This document shows positions 16,027 through 24,092 of a DNA stretch of 35,085 bases, piece after piece. Positions within the stretch are counted from its first letter, which is position 1, and every line of letters begins with the position of its first letter. Where the stretch lies: contig NZ_DAIDJE010000173.1 of assembly GCF_027451485.1 (NCBI RefSeq), positions 1 through 35,085 on the forward strand, in the 5' to 3' direction. The notes under the pieces are model-generated. The model did no database searches, had not been told where the DNA came from, and saw nothing but the letters and a program-made list of their open reading frames with translations. The DNA comes from Bradyrhizobium sp. GTDB taxonomy: Bacteria > Pseudomonadota > Alphaproteobacteria > Rhizobiales > Xanthobacteraceae. Position numbers and translations under genes: made by a program.

Positions 16027-16057
16027 GGTCTTTCGCCACGATCCGAGGCAACTATAT
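16027..16057 (+). promoter_or_regulatory. Bipartite promoter-like element, copy 3 (clpA)
   Basis: GGTCTTTC (16027-16034), 15 bases, AACTATAT (16050-16057): identical in both blocks and spacing to the element at 10032-10062. The CTATAT -10 box also lies in the loop of a perfect 7-bp inverted repeat, AGGCAAC (16046-16052) with GTTGCCT (16073-16079). The expected transcript start is about 16064, giving a leader of about 63 bases. It suggests clpA has a promoter of its own in addition to any read-through from clpS. Confidence 0.55.
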
Positions 16058-16126
16058 AAGATGAAGGTTGTTGTTGCCTGACCGGTCAACGACGATCATG
16101 ATGGCCGGGGGTCACAGAGGACGCGA

Positions 16127-18550
16127 ATGCCGACTTTTTCCCAAAGCTTAGAACAATCCCTGCATCGTGCGCTGGCGATTGCAAACGAGCGTCATCATCA
16201 GTACGCGACGCTCGAACATCTGTTGCTGTCGCTGATCGATGACAGCGATGCTGCCGCCGTGATGCGCGCCTGCAGCGTCGATCTTGACAAGCTGCGCACG
16301 AGCCTCGTGAACTATCTCGAGACCGAATTCGAAAATCTGGTGACCGATGGCGCGGATGATGCGAAGCCGACCGCCGGCTTCCAGCGCGTGATCCAGCGGG
16401 CCGTGATTCATGTGCAGTCCTCGGGCCGCGAAGAGGTCACCGGCGCCAACGTGCTGATCGCGATCTTCGCCGAGCGCGAAAGCCATGCCGCCTATTTCCT
16501 GCAAGAACAGGACATGACGCGCTACGACGCGGTCAACTACATCAGCCACGGCATCGCCAAGCGGCCGGGCGTCTCGGAAGCGCGCCCGGTTCGTGGCGTC
16601 GACGAGGAGACCGAGACCAAGGGCAACGAGGATGCCAAGAAGAAGGGCGAGGCACTCGAAACCTATTGCGTCAACCTCAATAAGAAGGCCCGTGACGGGA
16701 AGATCGATCCGGTGATCGGGCGTAACGCCGAAATCAACCGCGCGATCCAGGTGCTTTGCCGCCGCCAGAAGAACAATCCGCTGTTCGTCGGCGAAGCCGG
16801 CGTCGGCAAGACCGCGATTGCCGAAGGGCTCGCCAAGCGCATCGTCGACAGCGAAGTTCCTGAAGTGCTGTCCGCGGCCACGGTGTTTTCGCTCGACATG
16901 GGCACGCTCCTTGCGGGCACGCGCTACCGTGGCGATTTCGAGGAGCGTCTGAAGCAGGTGCTCAAGGAACTCGAGGCGCACCCGAACGCGATCCTGTTTA
17001 TCGACGAAATTCACACCGTGATCGGCGCAGGGGCCACGTCGGGCGGCGCCATGGATGCGTCCAACCTGCTGAAGCCGGCTTTGGCTTCGGGCACCATCCG
17101 TTGCATGGGCTCGACGACCTACAAGGAATACCGTCAGCACTTCGAGAAGGACCGCGCACTGGTACGCCGCTTCCAGAAGATCGACATCAACGAGCCGACG
17201 GTGGACGACGCGATTGCGATCCTCAAGGGTCTGAAGCCCTATTTCGAGGATTATCACCGGCTGAAATACACCAATGAGGCCATCGAGGCCGCGGTGGAAC
17301 TGTCGTCGCGCTACATCCACGACCGCAAGCTGCCGGACAAGGCGATCGACGTGATCGACGAATCGGGCGCGGCGCAGATGCTGGTCTCCGAGAACAAGCG
17401 CAAGAAGACGATCGGCATCAAGGAAATCGAGTCGACCATCGCCACGATGGCGCGTATTCCGCCCAAGAGCGTGTCCAAGGATGACGCTGAAGTGCTCAAG
17501 CACCTCGAGCAGACCTTGAAACGGGTAGTGTTCGGCCAGGACAAGGCAATCGAATCCCTTTCGGCCTCCATCAAGCTCGCGCGTGCGGGCCTTCGCGAAC
17601 CGGAAAAGCCTATCGGTTGCTATCTGTTCTCCGGTCCGACCGGCGTCGGCAAGACGGAAGTTGCCAAGCAGCTGGCGGCGACGCTAGGCGTCGAACTCCT
17701 GCGCTTCGATATGTCCGAATACATGGAGCGGCACACGGTCTCGCGCCTGATCGGCGCTCCTCCGGGTTATGTCGGGTTCGACCAGGGCGGTCTGCTTACC
17801 GATGGCGTGGACCAGCATCCGCATTGCGTGGTGCTGCTCGACGAAATCGAGAAGGCGCATCCCGATCTCTACAACGTGCTGCTCCAGATCATGGACCACG
17901 GCCGACTCACCGATCATAACGGCAAGCAGGTCAACTTCCGCAACGTGATCCTGATCATGACCACCAACGCGGGCGCAGCCGATCTGGCGCGCCAGGCCTT
18001 CGGCTTCACGCGCTCCAAGCGGGAAGGCGACGACCACGAGGCGATCAACCGGCAATTCGCGCCGGAGTTTCGCAACCGTCTTGATGCCATCATCTCATTC
18101 GCGCATCTCAATGCGGATGTGATCGGCATGGTGGTGGAGAAGTTCGTGCTTCAGCTCGAGGCGCAACTCGCCGACCGCGATGTCACGATCGAACTGTCCG
18201 AGCCTGCCAAGGCCTGGCTGATTCAGCACGGCTACGATGAGCAGATGGGCGCGCGGCCGATGGCCCGCGTGATTCAGGAGCACATCAAGAAGCCGCTGGC
18301 AGACGAGGTTCTGTTCGGCAAGCTCAAGGGAGGCGGTCACGTCCGCGTCGTGCTGCTCAAGGACGAGGCGACTGCGCAGGACAAGATCGGATTCGAGTTC
18401 GTGGAGGGTCCGGTCACGCCGAAGCCGGAGAAATTGCCCGGCGCACGCAAGCGTACCGTGCCGCGCAAGCCGAAGCCGAATGGCCCCGGCGGAAGCGGCC
18501 CCGGCGGGTCGAAGGGCCCGGCTTCCCGAGGCCCGCTGGTGAAAGCCTGA
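16127..18550 (+). CDS. clpA: ATP-dependent Clp protease ATPase subunit ClpA
   Basis: An AAA+ unfoldase that feeds substrates into the ClpP chamber, in the cytoplasm, with ClpS as N-degron adaptor. 807 residues. The Clp N-domain spans about 1-145. AAA module 1 has Walker A GEAGVGKT (222-229) and Walker B LFIDEIH (290-296). Module 2 has Walker A GPTGVGKT (503-510) and Walker B VLLDEIEKAH. The ClpP-docking loop, IGL in E. coli ClpA, appears here as FGF in RQAFGFTRSKREGDD. The protein is about 50 residues longer than E. coli ClpA because of a basic Pro/Gly-rich tail (about 755-807). GAGGACGCG precedes the ATG. clpS lies upstream and a strong terminator follows directly. The clpP partner is not in the window. 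Confidence 0.97.
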   Translation: MPTFSQSLEQSLHRALAIANERHHQYATLEHLLLSLIDDSDAAAVMRACSVDLDKLRTSLVNYLETEFENLVTDGADDAKPTAGFQRVIQRAVIHVQSSGREEVTGANVLIAIFAERESHAAYFLQEQDMTRYDAVNYISHGIAKRPGVSEARPVRGVDEETETKGNEDAKKKGEALETYCVNLNKKARDGKIDPVIGRNAEINRAIQVLCRRQKNNPLFVGEAGVGKTAIAEGLAKRIVDSEVPEVLSAATVFSLDMGTLLAGTRYRGDFEERLKQVLKELEAHPNAILFIDEIHTVIGAGATSGGAMDASNLLKPALASGTIRCMGSTTYKEYRQHFEKDRALVRRFQKIDINEPTVDDAIAILKGLKPYFEDYHRLKYTNEAIEAAVELSSRYIHDRKLPDKAIDVIDESGAAQMLVSENKRKKTIGIKEIESTIATMARIPPKSVSKDDAEVLKHLEQTLKRVVFGQDKAIESLSASIKLARAGLREPEKPIGCYLFSGPTGVGKTEVAKQLAATLGVELLRFDMSEYMERHTVSRLIGAPPGYVGFDQGGLLTDGVDQHPHCVVLLDEIEKAHPDLYNVLLQIMDHGRLTDHNGKQVNFRNVILIMTTNAGAADLARQAFGFTRSKREGDDHEAINRQFAPEFRNRLDAIISFAHLNADVIGMVVEKFVLQLEAQLADRDVTIELSEPAKAWLIQHGYDEQMGARPMARVIQEHIKKPLADEVLFGKLKGGGHVRVVLLKDEATAQDKIGFEFVEGPVTPKPEKLPGARKRTVPRKPKPNGPGGSGPGGSKGPASRGPLVKA

Positions 18551-18575
18551 GGTTCGCCATAGAGCGGTGAGACAC

Positions 18576-18606
18576 GGCCGGCGGTCGAGAGACCGTCGGC
18601 CTTTTT
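18576..18606 (+). terminator. Intrinsic terminator after clpA
   Basis: GGCCGGCGGTC (18576-18586) pairs with GACCGTCGGCC (18591-18601) over a GAGA loop, with one G-T pair in 11. TTTTT (18602-18606) follows at once. This is a textbook Rho-independent terminator 25 bases after the clpA stop. It separates clpS-clpA from the dioxygenase gene. Confidence 0.92.
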
Positions 18607-18646
18607 ATTGGAAGAGGCTCGCAGAAGTGGTGCGCCGGGGGCAGGT

Positions 18647-19573
18647 ATGATCATCGAAAATCAGGACATGGTGACCGAGGCCGTCCAGGAGGCCTTCTCG
18701 CGCGTCGAGGATCTGCGTTTGCGCGAAATCCTGCTGGCGCTGGTGCGGCATCTCCACGGATTTGTCCGTGAGGTACGTCTGACCGAGCGCGAGTTTGGCG
18801 ATGCGGTCCGACTGATTGCGGCGATGGGCCAGAAGACGACGGCCGCGCATAATGAGGTGATGCTGATGGCGGGCTCGCTCGGCATCTCGTCCCTCGTCTG
18901 TCTGCTCAATAACGGTAACCAGGGACAGAGCGAAACCCAAGCCAACATGCTCGGGCCGTTCTGGCGCGACGATCAGCCGGTTGCGGCGAGCGGCTCTTCG
19001 CTCGTGCGCTCGCCAACACCGGGCGATGCCCTGCTTGTCTCGGTTTTGCTCGAAGATGCGCTTGGAAATCCGGTAGCAGGCGCCGAGGTCGATGTCTGGC
19101 ATTCCTCGCCGGAGGGGCTTTATGAGAACCAGGACGCCAAACAAGCCGAGATGAATTTGCGTGGGCGGTTCGTTTCCGACGAGAGGGGACGATTCACATT
19201 CAGGAGCGTCAAGCCCGCCGGCTATCCAATTCCGATCGATGGTCCGGTCGGCGATCTTGTGCGTGCCACGCGCCGCCATCACTTTCGCCCCGCCCATCTG
19301 CACTTCATGGCCTTCAAACCCGGCTTCAAGACCCTGATCTCGCAGGTCTACTGGCCGGACGATCCGAATATTGAATCGGATGTCCAGTTCGGCGTTACGC
19401 GGGCGCTGATCGGCAACTACGTTCGCCACGACGAAGCCTCCGACGAGTGGGGCTTCGCGGCGCCCTGGTATTCGCTGGATCAGCGTTTTGTCCTGGAAGC
19501 GGGCGAAGCCCGGCGGCCGCTCGCGCCGATCAGCGGCAAGGTTCAGGGGATATCAAAGGCAGCGCGGGTCTGA
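18647..19573 (+). CDS. Intradiol ring-cleavage dioxygenase
   Basis: 308 residues with the N-terminal catechol-dioxygenase dimerisation domain (about 1-95) and a C-terminal beta-sandwich catalytic domain. The four Fe(III) ligands are visible: Tyr159 (EGLYENQD), Tyr193 (AGYPIPIDG), His217 and His219 (RPAHLHF). Such enzymes cleave catechol or hydroxyquinol between the two hydroxyls to muconates. The N-terminal domain and length fit the hydroxyquinol 1,2-dioxygenase / catechol 1,2-dioxygenase group rather than protocatechuate 3,4-dioxygenase. No other aromatic-catabolism genes or dedicated LysR regulator lie next to it, so the substrate is unsure. Start 18647 is preferred over 18608 because GGGGCAGGT precedes it and the MIIENQDMVTEAV start fits the domain. 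It is convergent with the PilZ gene, 6 bases between stops. Confidence 0.9.
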   Translation: MIIENQDMVTEAVQEAFSRVEDLRLREILLALVRHLHGFVREVRLTEREFGDAVRLIAAMGQKTTAAHNEVMLMAGSLGISSLVCLLNNGNQGQSETQANMLGPFWRDDQPVAASGSSLVRSPTPGDALLVSVLLEDALGNPVAGAEVDVWHSSPEGLYENQDAKQAEMNLRGRFVSDERGRFTFRSVKPAGYPIPIDGPVGDLVRATRRHHFRPAHLHFMAFKPGFKTLISQVYWPDDPNIESDVQFGVTRALIGNYVRHDEASDEWGFAAPWYSLDQRFVLEAGEARRPLAPISGKVQGISKAARV

Positions 19574-19579
19574 AAGGCC

Positions 19580-19939
19580 TCAGCCTTCGCCGATCAATTC
19601 CTTGATGCGCCGTTGCAATTGGCGCTTCTTCTTCTCGCTCTTGCGCAGGCGTTCGGCGAGATCGGAGCCGGGCAGTTCGTACGAATGCTCGGTGTTGAAC
19701 GCCACGCCGACGAAATTGTCGCGCAGCCAGATGACCCGCGCCATGAACGAGCGTCCCTTGCGCGCGATCGTGAGTCTGAGCGAGTCTTTGGGGAGGCGTA
19801 CCGGATTGCCGAATTCGAGGTGGGCGCCGTTTTCCGAGATATTGCGGACCACGCAATCCCGGGACACGCCGCTTTCGGCAATTTCGGCCGTCCCGCCGTA
19901 AATCACCTTGTCGCGTGGGGTCTGGCGTCGTTCAAGCAT
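19580..19939 (-). CDS. PilZ-domain protein (c-di-GMP binding)
   Basis: 119 residues with the two c-di-GMP-binding signatures: RRQTPR (4-9) at the N-terminus and NISENG (33-38, the (D/N)xSxxG motif). The short beta-barrel VIWLRDNFVGVAFN and a basic C-terminal helix (LRKSEKKKRQLQRRIKEL) follow. It should bind cyclic di-GMP and pass the signal to an unknown partner. The diguanylate cyclase PleD is encoded 10 kb away in this window. Start 19939 has AGGAG 8 bases upstream and places the RxxxR motif at the very N-terminus as usual. The longer frame to 20008 has no ribosome site. Confidence 0.9.
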   Translation of the reverse strand: MLERRQTPRDKVIYGGTAEIAESGVSRDCVVRNISENGAHLEFGNPVRLPKDSLRLTIARKGRSFMARVIWLRDNFVGVAFNTEHSYELPGSDLAERLRKSEKKKRQLQRRIKELIGEG

Positions 19940-20073
19940 CGAAAAGCTCCTAAAAAACAGGCGGACTTTTACGCGGCTTTGGCGGTAGAGGAAGGCTGCC
20001 GCGGCCAAAATGCCGCGTTAACGTAAATTAATGCTGCGAAGATTGGGCGGCAAAGTGGGCCAAGGCGGGATTT

Positions 20074-21009
20074 TCAAGCTGCCGTGCCGCGCACGGTGCG
20101 CGCGACTTCCTTCTGGGCGTCGAATTCGCGGCGTCGCAGGGCGAGTTCGTCGGCGCTCAACGCCGCGACATTGTTGTAGTCGCGCTTCCAGGAAGCATCC
20201 GCACTCCACCGCAGCGGCGACTGCACGGTCGTCTGGGCTGACGGCGCTGTTTCCAGCAAGCGCAGCGCCAGTTCAAGCGTGAATGCCTGCGAGGCCGCAT
20301 CGTGCGGCTTTCCGGCAGAATTCCCAAGTGGAAAATCGGAGAACAGGAAGCGAGGTACCGCCGCGTGCTCGACAATGTCCTTGGCGCATCCCATCACAAC
20401 CGTAGGGATGCCATTCTCTTCGAGATGCCGGGCGACAAGGCTGACGGTCTGGTGGCAGACCGGGCAATTCGGCACCAGCACCGCTGCGTCGACGCGATCG
20501 GCCTGACAGCGGGCGAGAATTTCCGGCGCGTCGGTCTCGATCGTCACACGGTGGCTGCGGTTGGTCGGCGCGCCGAAGAAGCGCGGTGCCACTTCGCCGA
20601 TCCGCTTTTCGGAGGCCAAGCGTAGCAGCTGCGGCAGCGGGAACCAGGTGCCGCTGTCCTCGGCCGAGGTGTGCACGCGGTCGTAGGCGATGTGCGAAAT
20701 CCGCAAATCATGCTTCTTGGAAGTATCGCCGTCATAGACAGAATAAAATTTGGCTCCGCCATTATATTTGGCGCCGGGACCCTGGTCGCCTTTCGCAGGA
20801 TCGAACGGAGCAGCGGTCGTGATGATGGTGATGCGCGATTGCGCAAGCGCTTTGCGCAGGGGCTGGAACGGCGCGCTCACATAGTGAGCCCAGCGATAGG
20901 GCGTGGTGTAGCCGATCGCGGCGTAGTATTCGCGTGTGCGCGCCATGTAGGGGATCGGCGCGTCGTCGTCGGGCGCGAAGCTGGCGCGGTTGTCCAAAGG
21001 ACTCGTCAT
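20074..21009 (-). CDS. GrdB-like (glycine/betaine reductase B) family protein, no selenocysteine
   Basis: A 311-residue protein resembling the selenoprotein-B subunit family of glycine, sarcosine, betaine and D-proline reductases of clostridia. The supporting region is DAAVLVPNCPVCHQTVSLVARHLEENGIPTVVMG (described here by parts around 174-207). There a Cys pair (Cys182, Cys185) sits where GrdB carries its selenocysteine/Cys active site just before the ARxLEENGIPTV helix. No in-frame TGA is present, so no selenocysteine. GrdA/GrdC partners are absent and the organism is probably aerobic, so true glycine reductase activity is unlikely. A thiol-redox role is a guess. No signal peptide is seen. 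It is divergent from the lytic transglycosylase gene, 93 bases apart. Confidence 0.7.
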   Translation of the reverse strand: MTSPLDNRASFAPDDDAPIPYMARTREYYAAIGYTTPYRWAHYVSAPFQPLRKALAQSRITIITTAAPFDPAKGDQGPGAKYNGGAKFYSVYDGDTSKKHDLRISHIAYDRVHTSAEDSGTWFPLPQLLRLASEKRIGEVAPRFFGAPTNRSHRVTIETDAPEILARCQADRVDAAVLVPNCPVCHQTVSLVARHLEENGIPTVVMGCAKDIVEHAAVPRFLFSDFPLGNSAGKPHDAASQAFTLELALRLLETAPSAQTTVQSPLRWSADASWKRDYNNVAALSADELALRRREFDAQKEVARTVRGTAA

Positions 21010-21102
21010 TGGGGATCGCTCTCATCAAGCAGCCATCTTGGAACGATAGCTAAACGGCGGGCGTAAGGTGTCAAGACGCTTTACTTCCAAGGCAGGACTG
21101 CG

Positions 21103-22083
21103 ATGCCAGGGCTCAATGGCTCGTCTATCTGGTTCTCCGTCGTGGCCGTACTGTTCCTTTGCAGTACGGGCAGCGCGGTTGCGCAAGAGCCTCAGGCCTC
21201 CGCCGATGGCTTCGGAATTGCGATACCGAGCGTCGAAGAACTCGCGATCCCGACGGATAAGCCGACCGACCCGCACACGCGAGAGGCCATGTGCCTGATG
21301 ATCGAGGCGGCGGCGCGGGCCAACAACCTGCCGCTTGAGTTCTTCGCCCGCGTTATCTGGCAGGAGAGCCGCTTTCAGCCCGACGCGATCGGTCCCATGA
21401 CCCGCCGCGGGCAGCGTGCGCAGGGCATCGCGCAATTCATGCCGGGAACGGCAAGCGAGCGCCGCCTGCTCGACCCCTTTGACCCCGTGCAGGCGCTGCC
21501 GAAGTCGGCTGAATTCTTAGCCGAATTGCGCAGTCAGTTCGGAAATCTCGGGCTCGCGGCGGCCGCCTACAATGCAGGGCCACGGCGGGTGCAGGATTGG
21601 CTTGCCGGAACGGGATCGATGCCGCAGGAGACGCGGCACTACGTGTCGGTGATTACCGGCGCTACAGTCGAGGAATGGCGAGCGGCGGCCCGAGGCGGCC
21701 AAGTGTCCGACCGGGCTTCCGCGCACACCACCTGTCAGGATCTGATGGCGATGCTCAAGCGTGCGCCAAACTATTTCGTCAGCCGGCTTGAACAGAGCGT
21801 GCAACTCGGCGCGGCGAAGCCATGGGGTGTGCAGCTCGCGGGCGGATTCAATCGCGATCTGGCGATGGCGATGTATTCGCGCGCGATGGCGAAATTGCGT
21901 AGCGTGGTCGGCGACCAGTCTCCGAGCTTGCTCAGCTCCCAGAACCGCAGCCGCGGCATGAGGCCGTTCTACCAGGTGCGCATCGGTGCCGACACGCGCC
22001 AAGCTGCCAATGACCTCTGCAACCGCATCCTGCGCGCCGGCGGGGCGTGTTTCGTCCTGAGGAACGCGGGGGTCCGGGGATGA
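21103..22083 (+). CDS. Lytic transglycosylase (SLT fold) with SPOR-like tail
   Basis: 326 residues. A signal peptide (hydrophobic 10-20, AVAQ|EP) leads to a soluble-lytic-transglycosylase domain: WQESRF with the catalytic Glu88, GIAQFMPGTA (108-117) and AYNAGPRRVQDWLAG (155-169). It cleaves peptidoglycan glycan strands with formation of 1,6-anhydro ends in the periplasm. The last 40 residues (FYQVRIGADTRQAANDLCNR ... GGACFVLRN) look like the second half of a SPOR domain with a Cys pair, close in pattern to the tail of the carboxypeptidase at 12893-14686. Its gene stands between a divergent and an unrelated downstream gene. Confidence 0.9.
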   Translation: MPGLNGSSIWFSVVAVLFLCSTGSAVAQEPQASADGFGIAIPSVEELAIPTDKPTDPHTREAMCLMIEAAARANNLPLEFFARVIWQESRFQPDAIGPMTRRGQRAQGIAQFMPGTASERRLLDPFDPVQALPKSAEFLAELRSQFGNLGLAAAAYNAGPRRVQDWLAGTGSMPQETRHYVSVITGATVEEWRAAARGGQVSDRASAHTTCQDLMAMLKRAPNYFVSRLEQSVQLGAAKPWGVQLAGGFNRDLAMAMYSRAMAKLRSVVGDQSPSLLSSQNRSRGMRPFYQVRIGADTRQAANDLCNRILRAGGACFVLRNAGVRG

Positions 22084-22171
22084 TGCCGCCCGACAAATGG
22101 CGGCTTGGCTAATCGCCGCGTTGCTGGTTTGATGACTTGCTGGCGACAAGTCACCGGCGGAGGAAACGATA

Positions 22172-23158
22172 ATGGGCAGACCTCTCGAGTCGGCCTTCAT
22201 CTCGGGGCTCGTCGGCGCCACGGTGTTTTTCGCAGCAGTGCGGGGCGACGGGGCCGAGTTTCCGACGCGAGCCATCCGCCTCGTGGTTCCCTACGCTGCC
22301 GGCGGCCCTACCGACATCGTCGGACGGGCGGTCGCGGATTTTCTGGCCAGAGACCTCAAGCAGACGACGCTTGTCGAAAACAGGGGCGGCGCACAGGGCG
22401 CTATCGGTGCTGAAGCCGTGGCACGCGCCGACGCTGACGGCTACACACTTCTGGTCGTGTCCGGCTCGATGTTCGTGCTCAATCCCATTCTCTACAAGAA
22501 GCTCGCCTACGATCCCGATCGGGACTTTCGAACCCTGGACGTCGTCACGGAAGATCCGCTGGTGATGGAGGTGCATCCATCGGTGCCGGCGAAGTCCGTT
22601 GCGGAATTTGTGGCTTATGCCAAACGGAATCCGGGAAAGCTCTCCTTCAGCTCGGCTGGTACAGGCGGCGTGATTCATCTCGCCGGCGAGATGTTCAAGC
22701 AGATGGCCGGTATCGAGATGACCCATGTGCCGTATAAAGGCGCCGGGCCTGCGATGGTCGATCTTCTGGCGGGCAACGTCCAGCTCATGTTTGATTCCTT
22801 CGGCACGGCATTGCCTTCGGTCAAGGCCGGCTCCTTGCGAGCGCTCGGCGTGACGTCGGCGAAACGGCGGCCCGAACTGCCTGATGTTCCAACCGTTGCC
22901 GAAAGCGGCTATCCCGATTACCTCGTCAATGTCTGGTTCTCCATTGCCGTGCCCGCGAAGGTGCCGGACAATGCCGCAGCCATTCTGAAAGCGAGCCTCG
23001 ATCGGGCACTTGATGACGAGACGTTCCGTGCATCGCTCCAGAAAATCGGCTATTCGGTAAAACGCCCGCAAAGCGCGGCCGAGATTGCCCGGTTTATCGA
23101 GGCCGACCGCGCCAGGTGGTCGACCGTGGTCAAGGCGCGGAACATTTCATTGGATTGA
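22172..23158 (+). CDS. Bug-family (TctC-like) substrate-binding protein
   Basis: 328 residues: a signal peptide ([19 protein letters not shown]) then the Bug fold with its hallmarks [22 protein letters not shown] (35-56), [61 protein letters not shown] and [15 protein letters not shown]. Such periplasmic proteins bind carboxylates or other small acids for tripartite tricarboxylate transporters. No TctA/TctB membrane genes are adjacent, so it is an orphan receptor, common in this group. GGAGGAAA at 22158-22165 is a very strong ribosome site. trmO begins 4 bases after its stop. Confidence 0.92.
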   Translation: MGRPLESAFISGLVGATVFFAAVRGDGAEFPTRAIRLVVPYAAGGPTDIVGRAVADFLARDLKQTTLVENRGGAQGAIGAEAVARADADGYTLLVVSGSMFVLNPILYKKLAYDPDRDFRTLDVVTEDPLVMEVHPSVPAKSVAEFVAYAKRNPGKLSFSSAGTGGVIHLAGEMFKQMAGIEMTHVPYKGAGPAMVDLLAGNVQLMFDSFGTALPSVKAGSLRALGVTSAKRRPELPDVPTVAESGYPDYLVNVWFSIAVPAKVPDNAAAILKASLDRALDDETFRASLQKIGYSVKRPQSAAEIARFIEADRARWSTVVKARNISLD

Positions 23159-23162
23159 AGCG

Positions 23163-23645
23163 ATGACTGTGGAAACGCAACTACGGGAAGGGGAAGTCGC
23201 CGTCGATATGCCGGCGGCCAATGATGCCGGGCTTGTCTTTATCGGCCGCATCCGCACGCCGTGGAAAACGCGCGAGGAGACGCCGCGGCAGGGCAGCCAT
23301 GATGGCCCGATCTGCCGGCTCGAGATCTTCGAACCGTGGGTGCCGGCGTTGAAGGGTATCGAGCTTTATCAGAATCTGGAGGTGCTCTACTGGCTCGATC
23401 GGTCGCGGCGCAACCTCGTGCTGCAAAACCCGCGCGGATCCTTGCGCGGCACCTTCTCCTTGCGCTCGCCCGTCAGGCCCAATCCGATCGGCACCTCGAT
23501 CGTCAAGTTCGTCGGAATTGAGGGCTCGAGCGTGCTGGTGAGAGGATTGGATTGTCTCGATGGGACGCCGCTGATCGACCTCAAGCCCGATCGCTGTGAG
23601 TTCTCGCCGCTGGCGGCGCAGGGCGCGGGGGCGAGCGGGCGGTAG
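23163..23645 (+). CDS. trmO: tRNA (m6t6A37) methyltransferase TrmO
   Basis: 160 residues. TrmO uses S-adenosylmethionine to N6-methylate threonylcarbamoyl-adenosine at position 37 of threonine tRNA. Evidence: [19 protein letters not shown] near the N-terminus, [14 protein letters not shown], the family signature [18 protein letters not shown], and [19 protein letters not shown] at the end. The beta-barrel TrmO/VirR-like fold fits this length. Start 23163 lies 4 bases after the Bug gene stop. Earlier in-frame starts overlap that gene and add unrelated residues. The tight spacing suggests cotranscription with the binding-protein gene, a functionally odd pairing. It is convergent with the HIT gene, 4 bases between stops. 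Confidence 0.9.
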   Translation: MTVETQLREGEVAVDMPAANDAGLVFIGRIRTPWKTREETPRQGSHDGPICRLEIFEPWVPALKGIELYQNLEVLYWLDRSRRNLVLQNPRGSLRGTFSLRSPVRPNPIGTSIVKFVGIEGSSVLVRGLDCLDGTPLIDLKPDRCEFSPLAAQGAGASGR

Positions 23646-23649
23646 GCGG

Positions 23650-24072
23650 TTATTTCAACGCCGCGACAAGCTTGGCGGCGCTGGCTTCCAGCACCTTGCC
23701 ATCTTCCTTGCGGCTTGCGGGCGGCAACAGCGCTACGCCCGTGTGGCGGGGCATCACATGTACATGCAGGTGAAAGACCACCTGGCCGCCGGCAGGTTCA
23801 GAGAATTGCTGGACCGTGATGCCGTCGGCATCGAACGCTGTCATCGACGCCTTGGCGATTTTCTGCGCGACGCGCGTTACATGCACAAGGTCCTCCGGGC
23901 TGATGTCGAGAATATTGCGCACCGGCGCTTTCGGGATCACCAGCGTATGGCCCGGAGAGCGCGGCATGATGTCGAGAAAAGCCAGCGTATGGGCGTCCTC
24001 GTAAACCTTGTAGCAGGGCAATTCGCCCCGCAGGATTTTTGCGAAGGGATTTTGGGGGTCGTAGGCCGGCAT
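23650..24072 (-). CDS. HIT-family (histidine triad) hydrolase
   Basis: 140 residues of the HINT/Hit branch: NPFAKILRGELPCYKVYED at the N-terminus, TLAFLDIMPRSPGHTLVIPK (29-48) and the triad HLHVHVMPR with His101, His103, His105. These enzymes hydrolyse nucleotide-phosphoramidate or dinucleotide bonds via a covalent nucleotidyl-His. The natural substrate in bacteria is mostly unknown. Start 24072 has GGAG (24079-24082) at good spacing. An upstream TTG overlaps that site. It is the last gene of the minus-strand set with the FemAB-like, GDPD and RidA genes, 20 bases after the FemAB-like stop. Confidence 0.93.
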   Translation of the reverse strand: MPAYDPQNPFAKILRGELPCYKVYEDAHTLAFLDIMPRSPGHTLVIPKAPVRNILDISPEDLVHVTRVAQKIAKASMTAFDADGITVQQFSEPAGGQVVFHLHVHVMPRHTGVALLPPASRKEDGKVLEASAAKLVAALK

Positions 24073-24092
24073 CGAAAACTCCAAATCTAATC

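Noticed and set aside
15206..16149. Five AAGCTT sites within one kilobase around clpS
   Set aside because: Four are intergenic and one is in clpA. Flanks share only one or two bases, so it looks like chance clustering of a 6-base word.
16148..17503. 451-codon open frame on the minus strand opposite clpA
   Set aside because: It mirrors clpA codon phase in GC-rich DNA. Its translation is low in hydrophobic pattern and Arg/His/Val-rich, with no motif. Clear shadow of a certain gene.
20018..20031. Second CtrA-like box (TTAACGTAAATTAA)
   Set aside because: The two TTAA halves are separated by 6 bases, not 7, so it does not meet the consensus.
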